Shown here in pieces: positions 47,223 to 56,933 of a stretch of 64,000 bases of DNA. Source of the DNA: Mycobacterium vicinigordonae (GTDB lineage: Bacteria; Actinomycetota; Actinomycetes; Mycobacteriales; Mycobacteriaceae); the NCBI RefSeq assembly GCF_013466425.1, contig NZ_CP059165.1, forward strand, positions 5,208,001 to 5,272,000. Reading direction: 5' to 3'. The notes under the pieces were generated by a model. The model was not told the DNA's origin and did not search any database. It saw only the letters and a program-made list of their open reading frames with translations. How positions within the stretch are numbered: position 1 is the first letter of the stretch; every line of letters starts with the position of its first letter. The position numbers and the translations under genes are program-made.

Positions 47223-47232
47223 GGTCGGAGGT

Positions 47233-48894
47233 ATGACCTCCTCCGACCCATCAGACATCACCGCCACCGCTGAGTGGGGCGCCCTGCGCAAGCACCACGA
47301 TCAGATCGGCGAAACCCACCTGCGGCAGTTGTTCGCCGACGATCCCAAGCGTGGGCGCGACCTGACCCTGACCGTCGGCGATCTGTACATCGACTACAGC
47401 AAACACCGCATTACCCGCGAGACGATCGAGTTGCTGATCAATCTGGCCCGGGCGGCCCGATTGGAACAGCGTCGCGACGCCATGTTCGCCGGTGAGCACA
47501 TCAACACCTCGGAGGATCGCGCGGTGCTGCACACGGCGCTGCGATTGCCGCGCAACGCGCGGCTTGAGGTCGACGGCCAGAACGTGGTCAAGGACGTCCA
47601 TGACGTTCTTGACGCGATGGGCGACTTCACCGATCGGCTGCGTAACGGCGAATGGACCGGAGCCACCGGGCAGCGGATCCGCACCGTCGTCAACATCGGC
47701 ATCGGCGGCTCGGACCTGGGTCCGGTGATGGTATACCAGGCGCTGCGGCACTACGCCGACGCGGGCATCTCGGCGCGCTTCGTCTCCAACGTCGACCCCG
47801 CTGACCTGGTCGCGGCGCTGACCGACTTGGACCCTGCCACAACGCTTTTCATCGTCGCATCCAAAACCTTCTCGACTCTGGAGACGTTGACCAACGCGAC
47901 GGCCGCGCGGCGCTGGCTCACCGATTCCCTCGGTGACGGGGCGGTGGCCAAGCACTTCGTCGCGGTCTCCACCAACAAGCGACTGGTCGACGAATTCGGG
48001 ATCAACACCGACAACATGTTCGGCTTCTGGGACTGGGTCGGCGGACGCTATTCGGTGGACTCGGCGATCGGGCTTTCGGTGATGGCCGTCATCGGCCGCG
48101 AAGCGTTCGCAGACTTTCTGTCCGGGTTCCATATCGTCGATGAACACTTCCGGACGGCGCCATTGGAATCGAATGCGCCAGCGCTGCTTGGTCTTATAGG
48201 TCTGTGGTACTCCAACTTCTTCGACGCGCAATCGCGCGCAGTGCTGCCGTACTCCAACGACCTGGCCCGGTTCGCAGCCTATTTGCAGCAGCTGACCATG
48301 GAGTCCAACGGTAAGTCGACCCGCGCAGACGGCAGCCCGGTCACCACCGATACCGGTGAAATCTATTGGGGCGAGCCGGGAACCAACGGCCAGCACGCCT
48401 TCTACCAATTGCTGCACCAGGGCACCCGGTTGGTCCCTGCTGACTTCATTGGGTTCAGTCAGCCCCTCGACGACCTGCCGACCGCCGAGGGTGACGGCAG
48501 CATGCACGACCTGTTGATGAGTAACTTCTTCGCCCAGACCCAGGTGCTTGCATTCGGCAAGACAGCCAAGGAAATCGCGGCCGAGGGTACCCCGAAGGAT
48601 GTGGTGCCGCACAAGGTGATGCCCGGAAATCGGCCGTCAACCTCGATTCTGGCAAACCGTCTGACGCCCTCGGCGCTGGGACAGCTGATCGCGCTTTACG
48701 AGCATCAGGTGTTCACCGAGGGCGTGGTGTGGGGTATCGACTCGTTCGACCAGTGGGGTGTGGAGCTAGGCAAGACGCAGGCCAAGGCGCTGTTGCCGGT
48801 GATCACCAGCGATGCGTCGCCGGCCAAGCAGACGGACAGTTCGACGGATGCTTTGGTGCGCCGCTACCGTGCCGAAAGAGGGCGGGTGGAGTAA
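47233..48894 (+). CDS. pgi: glucose-6-phosphate isomerase
   Basis: A 553-residue isomerase linking glucose-6-phosphate and fructose-6-phosphate, equal in length to M. tuberculosis Rv0946c. Signatures: [25 protein letters not shown] (sugar-phosphate site), [38 protein letters not shown] (catalytic His) and QWGVELGK. The ATG is only one base from a GGAGG sequence, so initiation may rely on coupling to the mycolyltransferase, whose stop is 10 bases upstream. It converges on an SDR gene. Confidence 0.97.
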   Translation: MTSSDPSDITATAEWGALRKHHDQIGETHLRQLFADDPKRGRDLTLTVGDLYIDYSKHRITRETIELLINLARAARLEQRRDAMFAGEHINTSEDRAVLHTALRLPRNARLEVDGQNVVKDVHDVLDAMGDFTDRLRNGEWTGATGQRIRTVVNIGIGGSDLGPVMVYQALRHYADAGISARFVSNVDPADLVAALTDLDPATTLFIVASKTFSTLETLTNATAARRWLTDSLGDGAVAKHFVAVSTNKRLVDEFGINTDNMFGFWDWVGGRYSVDSAIGLSVMAVIGREAFADFLSGFHIVDEHFRTAPLESNAPALLGLIGLWYSNFFDAQSRAVLPYSNDLARFAAYLQQLTMESNGKSTRADGSPVTTDTGEIYWGEPGTNGQHAFYQLLHQGTRLVPADFIGFSQPLDDLPTAEGDGSMHDLLMSNFFAQTQVLAFGKTAKEIAAEGTPKDVVPHKVMPGNRPSTSILANRLTPSALGQLIALYEHQVFTEGVVWGIDSFDQWGVELGKTQAKALLPVITSDASPAKQTDSSTDALVRRYRAERGRVE

Positions 48895-49014
48895 CCGGCT
48901 GGACCCTAGCCGTGTTCTCCGTTGGCTAGCGAGAGCGAATCTTTCGACGCGACATGCCAATTCAGCGTCGTGCGATTCACCTCGGCGCTGCGGGCGCAGT
49001 GCTAGGGTGGCGGG

Positions 49015-49764
49015 CTAGGCGAAGGGTTTGGTCAGCGGTGGCGGCAGCAGCCGCAGCAGCTGCACCAGCGGTGCCCACGGCCACCACGGAATCACGGCGC
49101 GGCCGGGCTCCCGCTCGATGGCACCGACGAGCGCCTTGACGCCGGTTTCGTTGTCCACCATCAGCATTGTGCTGTTCGACTTGGCCGTCATCTCAGACTC
49201 GATGTAGCCCGGCTCGATTACCGAGATCTTGATCGGGCCCTTGGCGTATTCGGCGCGCAGCGATTCACCGAGCGACCTCAGTCCGGCTTTGCTCGCGGCA
49301 TAGGCGGCTTTGACTCCCCCGACGCCCTTGTTGCCCAGTACGGACGAGATGAGCACCAGGTGGCCCGAACCGCTCGTGTGGAACATCTCCAGCGCGGCTT
49401 CGATCTGGACCAGCGCCGCAACCAGGTTGGTCTCGAGAGTCGCCTTGTTGGCCCACATCTTGCCGGAGCCCAGCCGGGCACCCTTGCCGATTCCTGCGTT
49501 GACGATCACCCGGTCGATGCCGCCGAGTTCGTCGCTCAGTTCGGCGAATACCTTCGGCACGCGCTCGTGGTCATTGACGTCCAACTGCTCGACTGCGACC
49601 TTTATCGACGGATACTCTTGCGTCAGTTGGGCTTTCAGGTCGTCGAGACGTTCCGTGCGTCGGGCGCACAGCGCCAGGTCGCGCCCCTTGGCGGCGAAGG
49701 CTCGTGCCATACCGGCGCCCAGGCCGGAGCTAGCACCGGTGATCAGGATTCTCTGGCGGGTCAC
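49015..49764 (-). CDS. short-chain dehydrogenase/reductase
   Basis: A 249-residue SDR like M. tuberculosis Rv0945. Cofactor motif GASSGLGAG (9-17), basic residues after strand 2 (ARRTERLDDLKAQL) favouring NADP(H), NAG (about 90-92), catalytic Ser, Tyr and Lys in SSVLGNKGVGGVKAAYAASKAG. The C-terminus is hydrophobic and proline-rich (WWPWAPLVQLLRLLPPPLT), which may bind membrane. It lies 18 bases after the Fpg-like gene on the same strand. Substrate unknown. Confidence 0.9.
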   Translation of the reverse strand: MTRQRILITGASSGLGAGMARAFAAKGRDLALCARRTERLDDLKAQLTQEYPSIKVAVEQLDVNDHERVPKVFAELSDELGGIDRVIVNAGIGKGARLGSGKMWANKATLETNLVAALVQIEAALEMFHTSGSGHLVLISSVLGNKGVGGVKAAYAASKAGLRSLGESLRAEYAKGPIKISVIEPGYIESEMTAKSNSTMLMVDNETGVKALVGAIEREPGRAVIPWWPWAPLVQLLRLLPPPLTKPFA

Positions 49765-49782
49765 CCGCGCAGCATATCGGGG

Positions 49783-50646
49783 CTATTTGAGCAGTCGCGA
49801 CATGCGCCGGTCGGCGAGTACCTTGCCGCCGGTCTGACAGGTCGGACAGTATTGAAAAGACTTGTCCGCGAACGACACTTCGCGAACGGTGTCACCGCAG
49901 ACCGGGCAGGGCAACCCGGTGCGGGCGTGCACCCGAAGCCCGGAGCGCTTCTCGCCTTTGAGGGTAGCCGCACCCTGTCCGACGGAGCGGCTGACGGCGT
50001 CGTTGAGGACGGAGATCATCGCGTCGTGCAGGGTGGTGAGTTGCTCCGCGGTCAGTTTGCCCGCGGTGGCGAACGGGGACAGCTTGGCCACATGCAGGAT
50101 TTCGTCGCTATAGGCGTTGCCGATGCCGGCGATCACCTTCTGATCGGTGATGACGGTCTTGATCCGCCCGGTGTTGCCGGAGAGTACTCGCGCCAGGTCG
50201 TCGGGGCCGAGTTCCAGGGCGTCGGGCCCCAGCGAGGCGATCTGCGGGACCTGCTGGGGATCATTGACCAGCCAGACCGCCAGCCGTTTCTGGGTGCCGG
50301 CTTCAGTGAGGTCGAAGCCAGGCGCCGTGCCCGGGGTGCCCAGGTGCACGCGCAGCGCGATCGGGCCCTTGCCGGGGCGTAGCGGCGCGGCGGCGAGCTT
50401 GTCCGACCAGCGCAGCCAGCCGGCCCGCGACAGATGGGTGATCAGCCACAGCTCGCCGGCCTGCAGGCCCAGGTATTTGCCCCAGCGACCGGCACCGACG
50501 ACGGTTTGCCCGTGCAGCGTGTTGATAGGCGGGTCGAAGGTTTTGAGCACCGAAAGTGCCGCGACGTCGACGCGGCCGATCGGCAGTCCGACGGCGTGTC
50601 GGCGCAGATGGTCGGCCAGCGCTTCGATCTCAGGGAGTTCGGGCAC
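49783..50646 (-). CDS. Fpg/Nei-family DNA glycosylase, full length
   Basis: A 287-residue base-excision repair glycosylase/AP lyase. N-terminal MPELPEIE gives the catalytic Pro2 and Glu3; the helix-two-turn-helix has GIGNAYSDEILH (about 177-188); the C-terminal zinc finger has four cysteines in CPVCGDTV...YCPTC with the DRRMSR tail beyond. M. tuberculosis Rv0944 at this place is only 158 residues; here the whole enzyme is present, suggesting the M. tuberculosis gene lost its end. It is the upstream gene of the leftward glycosylase-SDR pair. Confidence 0.92.
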   Translation of the reverse strand: MPELPEIEALADHLRRHAVGLPIGRVDVAALSVLKTFDPPINTLHGQTVVGAGRWGKYLGLQAGELWLITHLSRAGWLRWSDKLAAAPLRPGKGPIALRVHLGTPGTAPGFDLTEAGTQKRLAVWLVNDPQQVPQIASLGPDALELGPDDLARVLSGNTGRIKTVITDQKVIAGIGNAYSDEILHVAKLSPFATAGKLTAEQLTTLHDAMISVLNDAVSRSVGQGAATLKGEKRSGLRVHARTGLPCPVCGDTVREVSFADKSFQYCPTCQTGGKVLADRRMSRLLK

Positions 50647-50661
50647 CGGTCCAGTCTGCCC

Positions 50662-51816
50662 CTAGGTCGTGGCGCCGGGTGTTCCGGGCGTTCCGGAGAG
50701 CAGGCCCTTGTTGCCACCGGCGCCGGCCGGTTTGCCGTTGCCACCGGCGCCGCCATTGCCATACAAGCTGGCGTTGCCGCCCTGGCCACCACCGCCGTCC
50801 GCGCCGGGAGTGCCGGTCGCGGTTTGTCCATTGACGGACGCTTGACCCGGAGTTCCGCCGAAACCGCCGTTGCCGCCGGCGCCGCCGTTGCCGATCCACC
50901 CCGATGCGCCCCCCGCGGCCCCGGAACCGGCGGCGCCACCGTTGCCCGCTATGGGAGCCATGGCGGCGGAGCCGGCATTTCCGCCGTGACCCCCGGTGCC
51001 GCCGAACCCTCCAGCGCCGCCGTTGCCGACGAAGAAACCTCCCCTACCGCCGAGCCCACCGTTGCCGCCGGCGCCGCCATCACCACCGTTCTCAAACCTC
51101 GCGCTGCCCCCGAAACCGCCGAGACCGCCATTGCCGCCGGCACCCCCTGCACCGAACAGCCCGGCGTCGCCGCCGGCCCCGGCAGTTAGCCCTGCCGCGC
51201 CGCCATTCGGGCCAACGACGACCTGTGCGCCTCCACCAATCAGACCTCCACCGTTGCCGCTGTCGCCACCGCTGCCGCCGTTGCCGGATAGCCACCCCGC
51301 GTGGCCGCCATTACCGCCCAGGCCACCGGTTCCACCAGTGCCGGCAGTCACAGAGGAAGAGTTGCTGTGGCTCGTCGAGCCGGTGGCTTGTCCGCCGGCG
51401 CCACCAGCCGCGCCGTTGCCACCGTCACCGAAGAGATAGCCGCCGCGACCACCGGCGCCACCGTTTCCGCCGATGCCGCCGTTAGCGCCGGAGCCCCCGG
51501 CACCGCTGACGTTCAGACCGGCGTCTCCCCCGGTCCCGCCGATCCCGCCTCGTCCGCCGTTGCCCCAAATCCAGCCACCGGCCCCGCCGTTGCCGCCGTT
51601 GCCAGCATTGGCCCCGGGCTGGGCTACCGCGCCCGCGGCGCTATTGTCGCCCGATCCACCGGCACCCCCGACTCCGCCGTTACCGAAGAACCCGGCTGAC
51701 CCGCCGTGGCCGCCGTTCTGGCCAGCCGCACCGTTGGCGCCGTTGCCGCCGTTGCCCCACAGGATTCCGCCGTCGCCGCCGTTGGCGCCGGGTGTGGCTC
51801 CGTTGGCTCCGTTACC
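50662..51816 (-). repeat. PGRS GC-rich tandem repeat tract of first PE_PGRS gene
   Basis: Imperfect 9-base-type repeats coding Gly-Gly-Ala/Gly-Asn-Gly units, from the LIGNGANG linker to the stop. Such tracts vary in length between strains and assemble poorly from short reads, so the exact length should be treated with caution. Confidence 0.85.
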
Positions 51817-52176
51817 GATCAGCGGACGATTTAGGAGTGCCATCGTCGGCGCGTTGATGGCGCCAAGCACTTCTTGTTCGGCGGTCTGCAGCACGTTCGA
51901 TGCCTCCGCACTGGCGTACTGCGCCGCGCCGGCACTCATCAGCTGCACGAACTGCTCGTGGAACTGTGCCGCCTGGGCGCTGAGCGCCTGGTAGGCCTGC
52001 GCGTGCGCCCCGAACATCGCCGCGATGACGGCCGAAACCTCGTCCGCCCCGGCAGCCAGCACAGTCGACGTGGGAAATTGTGCGGCCAGGTTGGCCTGAC
52101 TGATCGTCGAGCCGATCCCGGCCAGATCAGAGGCGGCGGCCGCCACAAACTCCGGCGTAGCGTTCACAAACGACAC
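50662..52176 (-). CDS. PE_PGRS family protein (first)
   Basis: A 504-residue PE_PGRS protein. The PE domain (1-93) starts [22 protein letters not shown] and contains the helical pair ending [15 protein letters not shown]; the linker has the conserved [13 protein letters not shown]; the rest is Gly-Gly-Ala/Asn tandem repeats. PE domains pair with PPE-type partners or carry proteins through T7SS (ESX-5). The start is GTG 52176, six bases after a perfect AGGAGGT; an in-frame ATG at 52200 lies upstream of that site and is unlikely. Function unknown; surface location is family knowledge. Confidence 0.92.
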   Translation of the reverse strand: MSFVNATPEFVAAAASDLAGIGSTISQANLAAQFPTSTVLAAGADEVSAVIAAMFGAHAQAYQALSAQAAQFHEQFVQLMSAGAAQYASAEASNVLQTAEQEVLGAINAPTMALLNRPLIGNGANGATPGANGGDGGILWGNGGNGANGAAGQNGGHGGSAGFFGNGGVGGAGGSGDNSAAGAVAQPGANAGNGGNGGAGGWIWGNGGRGGIGGTGGDAGLNVSGAGGSGANGGIGGNGGAGGRGGYLFGDGGNGAAGGAGGQATGSTSHSNSSSVTAGTGGTGGLGGNGGHAGWLSGNGGSGGDSGNGGGLIGGGAQVVVGPNGGAAGLTAGAGGDAGLFGAGGAGGNGGLGGFGGSARFENGGDGGAGGNGGLGGRGGFFVGNGGAGGFGGTGGHGGNAGSAAMAPIAGNGGAAGSGAAGGASGWIGNGGAGGNGGFGGTPGQASVNGQTATGTPGADGGGGQGGNASLYGNGGAGGNGKPAGAGGNKGLLSGTPGTPGATT

Positions 52177-52290
52177 AAGCGGACCTCCTGAAGTCCGCAT
52201 ATTACTGCGATCAAGATCACACTTTGGGCGTTTTAACCGAATTCGATTGCGGCTGAATGATTTCAGCGACGACGTTATCCGGGCTGCGAA

Positions 52291-53670
52291 CTAGACCGCC
52301 CCGGGCTGGCCGTCCTTGCCGAAGATTTTGCCGCCGGCGCCACCGCTGCCACCTGGCTGACCGAACCTGCTGGCTCCCCCATCGCCGCCCGCGCCGAACA
52401 AACCTGCGTCGCCGCCGCCGCCACCGATGCCGGTATGGACGCTGGTGGGCGCGCCCGACGGTGACTGGCCGGCGTTGCCACCGCCGCCGCCGTCTCCGAA
52501 CAACCAGCCACCGTGGCCGCCGGCACCGCCGTTGCTGACCGCATAGACCTGGAACGACGTGGTTCCGGTAGCGCCGCCGTCGCCGCCACGCCCGCCACTG
52601 CCGAGCAGTGTGGCATCACCACCGCGACCGCCGTCGCCGCCGACGCCGGACCATCCATTGCTGGGATCTCCGGAAAGGGTCCCGGCTACGACGCCGCCGT
52701 CGCCGCCCGCACCGCCCCTGCCACCGTCTCCACCCGACCCGATCAGGCCGCCGCGGCCGCCCTGACCACCGGTCCCCCCGGCGCCGCCCGAACCACCGTC
52801 ACCCCCGGTAGTGGATGCGCCGCCGAGGCCGCCGGCCCCACCGAGTCCACCGACGCCACCGCTGCCCCACAAGAGGCCGCCATTGCCACCGTCGCCACCG
52901 AAGCCACCTTGTCCGCCGTCCCCGCCCGTGCCGCCGGCGAGGACGGTGGCGGACTGTCCGTCGCCGCCGTAGCCACCGTTTCCGCCGGCGCCGCCGTGGC
53001 CGAACAACCCCGCGTTGCCGCCGTTACCGGCATGCACGTCGAAGGCGTAGAAGCCGTTGGCTGAGCCGTTGACCCCTTCATCAATGAGCGTGCTGCCTGG
53101 GTTTCTGAAGGACCCGCCGCTGCCGCTGTCCCCGCCGGTGCCGCCGTCTCCGGCGATCCACCCGCCGTGACCGCCGTTGCCGCCGGCACCAGCCAAGCCG
53201 CTGATTCCGGCCCTGCCCGCGGCGGCGATGTTCTGGGAGCCGACGGCGTTGCCGCCGCTTCCGCCCGTGCCACCGATCCCGCCATTGCCAAAGAGTCCCG
53301 CGGACCCGCCGTTACCGCCACCACCACCGGGGCCCGCGCTACTGCCGGCCGTGATCGAGGATTGGAAGTACCCGTCGCCGCCGTTGCCGCCATGGCCACC
53401 GGCGCCCCCGTTGCCGTAGAGCCAGCCGCCCGTACCGCCGTTGCCGCCGAGCCCGGCAGCCTGCCCGGCTCGATGAGCCGAGTCACCGGCGACGCCATTG
53501 GCGCCGTTACCACCCGTGCCGCCGGCGCCCCCGTTGCCGAAGAACCCGGCAGAACCGCCGTTGCCGCCGTTCTGGCCTGTCCCACCGTTGGCGCCGTTGC
53601 CGCCGTTGCCCCAAAGAATCCCCCCGTCGGCGCCATTGGCGCCGGGTGTGGCGCCGTTGGCGCCGTTCCC
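52291..53670 (-). repeat. PGRS GC-rich tandem repeat tract of second PE_PGRS gene
   Basis: GGxGGx-coding tandem repeats from residue 121 to the end. The same repeat family and orientation as the tract at 50662-51816, giving substrate for recombination between the two genes (a crossover in the shared PE segment would delete about 1.85 kb). Confidence 0.85.
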
Positions 53671-54030
53671 GATCAGCGGACGATTCAGCAGCGCCATCGT
53701 CGGCGCGTTGATGGCGCCGAGGACATCCTGACCCGCCGCGGTCAGCGCGTTGGATGCTTCAGCGCTGGCGTATTGCGCTGCACCGCCGCTCATCAACTGG
53801 ACGAACTGCTCGTGGAATTGGGCCGCCTGCGCACTCAACGCCTGGTAAGCCTGGGCGTGCGCGCCGAACATCGCCGCAATGGCCGCCGAGACCTCGTCGG
53901 CGCCGGCAGCCAGCACTGTCGACGTCGGCGCTGCCGCGGCCCAGGTGGCGGCGTTGATCGTGGACCCGATGCTGGAGAGGTCCGACGCCGCCGCGGCAAC
54001 CCACTCCGGCGTAGCGAACACGTACGACAT
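52291..54030 (-). CDS. PE_PGRS family protein (second)
   Basis: A 579-residue PE_PGRS protein with PE domain [22 protein letters not shown] (1-93), the [13 protein letters not shown] linker and a Gly-rich repeat region ending [12 protein letters not shown]. The stretch AAGADEVSA through [20 protein letters not shown] is almost the same in the first PE_PGRS gene 1.85 kb away, in the same orientation: a tandem paralogue pair. The repeat region contains non-glycine islands (for example [20 protein letters not shown]) unlike the first gene. ATG 54030 has only a weak GGAAG site. Confidence 0.92.
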   Translation of the reverse strand: MSYVFATPEWVAAAASDLSSIGSTINAATWAAAAPTSTVLAAGADEVSAAIAAMFGAHAQAYQALSAQAAQFHEQFVQLMSGGAAQYASAEASNALTAAGQDVLGAINAPTMALLNRPLIGNGANGATPGANGADGGILWGNGGNGANGGTGQNGGNGGSAGFFGNGGAGGTGGNGANGVAGDSAHRAGQAAGLGGNGGTGGWLYGNGGAGGHGGNGGDGYFQSSITAGSSAGPGGGGGNGGSAGLFGNGGIGGTGGSGGNAVGSQNIAAAGRAGISGLAGAGGNGGHGGWIAGDGGTGGDSGSGGSFRNPGSTLIDEGVNGSANGFYAFDVHAGNGGNAGLFGHGGAGGNGGYGGDGQSATVLAGGTGGDGGQGGFGGDGGNGGLLWGSGGVGGLGGAGGLGGASTTGGDGGSGGAGGTGGQGGRGGLIGSGGDGGRGGAGGDGGVVAGTLSGDPSNGWSGVGGDGGRGGDATLLGSGGRGGDGGATGTTSFQVYAVSNGGAGGHGGWLFGDGGGGGNAGQSPSGAPTSVHTGIGGGGGDAGLFGAGGDGGASRFGQPGGSGGAGGKIFGKDGQPGAV

Positions 54031-54228
54031 CCAGAACCCACTTCCCCGACCAACCGCACATTAAGCACGTGTTTAGCACGCGAACACGGATCGTATCGCG
54101 GCGCCTGGGGTACGGAGCACACGTTCTACGAGGGATTTACTAAACCCTCATCTACCGGATGCCGCCGCGAGGAGTCCTCGAGATTTGTCCCGACATGGAA
54201 AGCCATCGCCGGGCCGCCGCGAGACGGA

Positions 54229-54915
54229 TTATTGGCGCGGCGGGCTCGGCGGCGCCTGCGGTGCTGCCGGACGAGACGGCCTGGGCGCGACCGGTGTGGC
54301 AGGCGCCGGCGGTGTGGCAGGAGCGGCTGTCGGCGCCTCAAGTGCGGCTCCTTTCAGCGCGTTCCCACCTTCGACAGTGCCCCCATTGCCAAGGCCAACC
54401 ATGCCGCGACTTGCCCCGTTGCCGGCCAGGCCGGCAGATCCGCCACCTTGCGTAGTCACGCCGACCCCGCCGCCTCGCCCAGCGGCTTCTGCTGCCGCGG
54501 CACGGCCGAAACTGCCGGCCAACGGGGGGTGCCCGGTGATAGGTGCCGTGATCCCATGGGAAATCTGCTGCTCAGCGGTTTGCAGCGGTCCAGTTGCCGA
54601 GGTCGGGGAGATTTCGGCAGCCCCTAGGGCAGCATTTGACGCCTCCGCGGAGGCGTATTGCGCAGCTCCTCCGGCCATCAGCTGCACGAACTGCTCGTGG
54701 AATAGCGCCATCTGGGCACTGGCCGCCTGATAGGCCTGGGCGTGCAAGTCGAACAACGCTGCGATTGCGCCCGAGATTTCGTCGCCGCCTGCGGCCAACA
54801 CGCCGGACGTAGGCGCTGCAGCAGCAGCGCTCGCTCCATTGATCGAGTTGCCGATGCTCGATAGGTCCGAGGCCGCCGCAGCGACCCACTCGGGCATAGC
54901 GAACACGTAGGACAT
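54229..54915 (-). CDS. PE family protein with short atypical C-terminus
   Basis: A 228-residue PE protein: PE domain 1-93 ([37 protein letters not shown]) followed by a 130-residue tail that is Ala/Gly-rich, then Pro/Ala-rich ([19 protein letters not shown]), with no PGRS array. The tail has a few GNG remnants ([12 protein letters not shown]), so it may be a PE_PGRS that lost its repeats. GGAGA about eight bases upstream supports ATG 54915. The third PE gene of the leftward tandem; 228 bases to cobF. Confidence 0.88.
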   Translation of the reverse strand: MSYVFAMPEWVAAAASDLSSIGNSINGASAAAAAPTSGVLAAGGDEISGAIAALFDLHAQAYQAASAQMALFHEQFVQLMAGGAAQYASAEASNAALGAAEISPTSATGPLQTAEQQISHGITAPITGHPPLAGSFGRAAAAEAAGRGGGVGVTTQGGGSAGLAGNGASRGMVGLGNGGTVEGGNALKGAALEAPTAAPATPPAPATPVAPRPSRPAAPQAPPSPPRQ

Positions 54916-55143
54916 TCGGCAATTCTCCTCGTTCGATGGGACCGCGTATTGGGCACGCGTCTGGCAGCCGCACCCTATCCCAGGATGCTGGGGTGCGGCA
55001 TCTGCAGCGCGTGCCGGCCAGGCGACGCTGTAGGGGTCCGGGCCGTTCGGGGGTTCCGACCCTCAGGTGCGCGTGCAGTCGGGACGCAGTAGCGCGATTA
55101 CCGCTCAGCTAGCGAGCGTCATGGAAGGTAGGTCAATCGCTAG

Positions 55144-55899
55144 TTAATCGGGCGCCCGCAGCAGGTAGGTGTCCATGATCCAGCCGTGCCGGGTGCGGGC
55201 CTGCGCGCGAAGATCGGCGATCCGCGAGCCCACCCCGCCGACAGTTCCCGTGACCAGCAGCTCGTCCGGAGTACCCAGGTAGGCGCCCCACCAGATGCGG
55301 GTTTCGGGTGCGCAGACCTGGAAGGAGCAATCGGCGTCGAGCATCACCACCGCCGACCCGGACAACCCGTGCGCGCGCAGCTGGCGGCCGGTGGTGATCA
55401 GCACCGGTTCACCGATGTCGTTGAGCGGGATGCGGTGCCGCGCAGTCAACGCCTGCACCGCGGTGATCCCCGGGATCACGTCATAGCTGATGTCGATCTC
55501 GGTGGCCACCGCGTCCAGAATGCGCAGCGTGCTGTCGTAGAGCGACGGGTCACCCCAGGCCAGGAAGGCCCCGCAGCCGTCGGGCTGCACTTCGTCGCGG
55601 ATCGCCGCCGCCCAGATGCGGGCGCGGTCCGCATGCCAGTCCGAGACGGCTTGCCGGTACTCGGCATCGTGCGCCCCGGCGGCGGCACGCCGCGGATCGG
55701 GCAACTCGACGAACCGATAACCCGGGCGCCGGATGAAGCGCGCGCAAATCTGCTGCCGCAACGCCACCAGATCACTCTTGAACTCGCCCTTGTCCATCGC
55801 GAAGAACACCTGGGTGTCGTTGAGCGCCTCGATTGCCTGGACGGTCACATAACCGGGATCACCTGCGCCGATACCGATGACGTGAATGCGCCGACCCAT
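55144..55899 (-). CDS. cobF: precorrin-6A synthase (deacetylating)
   Basis: A 251-residue SAM-dependent methyltransferase of the aerobic cobalamin pathway, which methylates precorrin-5 at C1 and releases acetate. SAM site GIGAGDPGYVTVQA (about 8-21), AWGDPSLYDST (about 111-121), GITAVQALTARHRIPLN, and C-terminal GWIMDTYLLRAPD. ATG 55899 gives the family length. It is known that the M. tuberculosis complex lacks cobF while M. canettii and several other slow growers keep it; this window shows the intact gene between the full-length glycosylase and the oxygenase operon. No cobalamin riboswitch is visible upstream. Confidence 0.92.
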   Translation of the reverse strand: MGRRIHVIGIGAGDPGYVTVQAIEALNDTQVFFAMDKGEFKSDLVALRQQICARFIRRPGYRFVELPDPRRAAAGAHDAEYRQAVSDWHADRARIWAAAIRDEVQPDGCGAFLAWGDPSLYDSTLRILDAVATEIDISYDVIPGITAVQALTARHRIPLNDIGEPVLITTGRQLRAHGLSGSAVVMLDADCSFQVCAPETRIWWGAYLGTPDELLVTGTVGGVGSRIADLRAQARTRHGWIMDTYLLRAPD

Positions 55900-55950
55900 A
55901 CCGCCCAACTTAGAGAAGGCCGCGGGAAGCTCCCTAGATGAGACCGTCGG

Positions 55951-55968
55951 TACCCAGTACCCTGGGTA
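55951..55968. promoter_or_regulatory. operator-like inverted repeat before diiron oxygenase operon
   Basis: TACCCAG - TACC - CTGGGTA: perfect 7-base arms, 4-base spacer, directly abutting a -35 box at 55969. Position between divergent cobF and the oxygenase gene suits a repressor or an activator of the oxygenase promoter. Confidence 0.6.
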
Positions 55969-55997
55969 TTGACTAACGGGTGTGATCTCCCTAACGT
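55969..55997 (+). promoter_or_regulatory. sigma-A-type promoter of oxygenase operon
   Basis: TTGACT (55969-55974), 17-base spacer, TAACGT (55992-55997). Transcription would start near 56004, giving a 5' leader of about 25 bases that contains GGAGGG (56013-56018) before ATG 56028. Confidence 0.6.
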
Positions 55998-56027
55998 TTT
56001 GAACTATCCGACGGAGGGACGGTAACG

Positions 56028-56933
56028 ATGACCACTGCCGTGCGACCAAGTGGACCGAGTCGCGAAGAATTCTCCGAACGCCTGCTGAAGGGCTCGATCA
56101 AGAAGTCCTACGAGCCCGTCGTCGACATTGACTGGGATGCCCCACTAGACCCGGACCGCTTCTTTCTTCCACCGCGGCTGGTGTCGCTGTACGGCACGCC
56201 GATGTGGGACGAGATGACCCGCGAACAGCAGATTGAGTTGTCCCGCCAGGAACTGGTCAACACTCTCTCGGCCGGGATCTGGTTCGAAAACATGCTCAAC
56301 CAGTCGCTGTTGCGCACCATCCTGCACGAGGACCCCACCAGCCGCTCGACGCATTACAAGCTGACCGAATTAGGCGACGAAACCCGTCATATGGTGATGT
56401 TCGGCAAAGCCATCGAGCGGGTCGGCGCAAAACCGGTGCGGCCGAGGCGGTTTCACCGTTGGGTGATCAACCTGCTGCCCTTGGCGTTTCAGCGCGGGTC
56501 GATGCTGTGGGTGGCGGCGCTGATCGGCGAGGAGATTTTCGACTCGCTGCAACGGCAGATGATGGACGATCCGGAACTGCAGCCGATCATCCAGCGACTG
56601 ATGCGGATCCACGTCACCGAAGAGGCTCGCCACATTCAGTTCGCCCGCGACGGGGCGCGCAAGCGGGTGGCCGAGATGCCCCGGATGAACCGGTGGTTCA
56701 TGGCCAACATCAACGGGCTCGGTGGTTACTTCTTCAACTACCTGTTCAGCAATCCGGTGCCGTACGCCCGCACCGGGCTGGATGTCAAGCGGGCCAAGCG
56801 CCTGGCGCGCACCAGCCCGCACCGCCACGAGGTACAGGTCACCGGCTTCGCACCGTTGGCAGCGTTTTTGACCGAGGTCGGGCTGATGGGCAGGATCGGC
56901 CGCAGGGCATGGAAACGCAGCAGGTTTCTGTGA
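56028..56933 (+). CDS. AurF-family diiron oxygenase
   Basis: A 301-residue non-haem diiron protein of the p-aminobenzoate N-oxygenase (AurF) family. Metal-ligand motifs along the four-helix bundle: ELVNTLSAGIWFEN (about 77-90), ELGDETRHMVMFG (Glu and His, about 114-126), LIGEEIFD (about 165-172) and HVTEEARHIQFARD (about 199-212). It could N-oxygenate an arylamine or oxidise a lipid; the substrate is unknown. Promoter, operator and ribosome site are all visible just upstream. The stop overlaps the GTG start of the flavoprotein gene (56930-56933). Confidence 0.9.
   Translation: MTTAVRPSGPSREEFSERLLKGSIKKSYEPVVDIDWDAPLDPDRFFLPPRLVSLYGTPMWDEMTREQQIELSRQELVNTLSAGIWFENMLNQSLLRTILHEDPTSRSTHYKLTELGDETRHMVMFGKAIERVGAKPVRPRRFHRWVINLLPLAFQRGSMLWVAALIGEEIFDSLQRQMMDDPELQPIIQRLMRIHVTEEARHIQFARDGARKRVAEMPRMNRWFMANINGLGGYFFNYLFSNPVPYARTGLDVKRAKRLARTSPHRHEVQVTGFAPLAAFLTEVGLMGRIGRRAWKRSRFL

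Noticed and set aside
48896..48912. CGGCT/AGCCG hairpin after pgi as a terminator
   Set aside because: A five-base stem without a T-tract is too weak to support.
50662..53670. Repeated units that could be mistaken for a CRISPR array
   Set aside because: The units are short coding PGRS repeats without regular unique spacers, and no cas genes are nearby.
50996..53731. Long open frames on the plus strand with Pro/Arg-rich translations opposite the PE_PGRS genes
   Set aside because: They are complements of Gly-rich GC repeats, lack start signals and have the repetitive composition expected of shadows.
55900..56027. Cobalamin riboswitch upstream of cobF
   Set aside because: The gap is too short and lacks a B12-box-like element; it holds a promoter and operator for the oxygenase gene instead.
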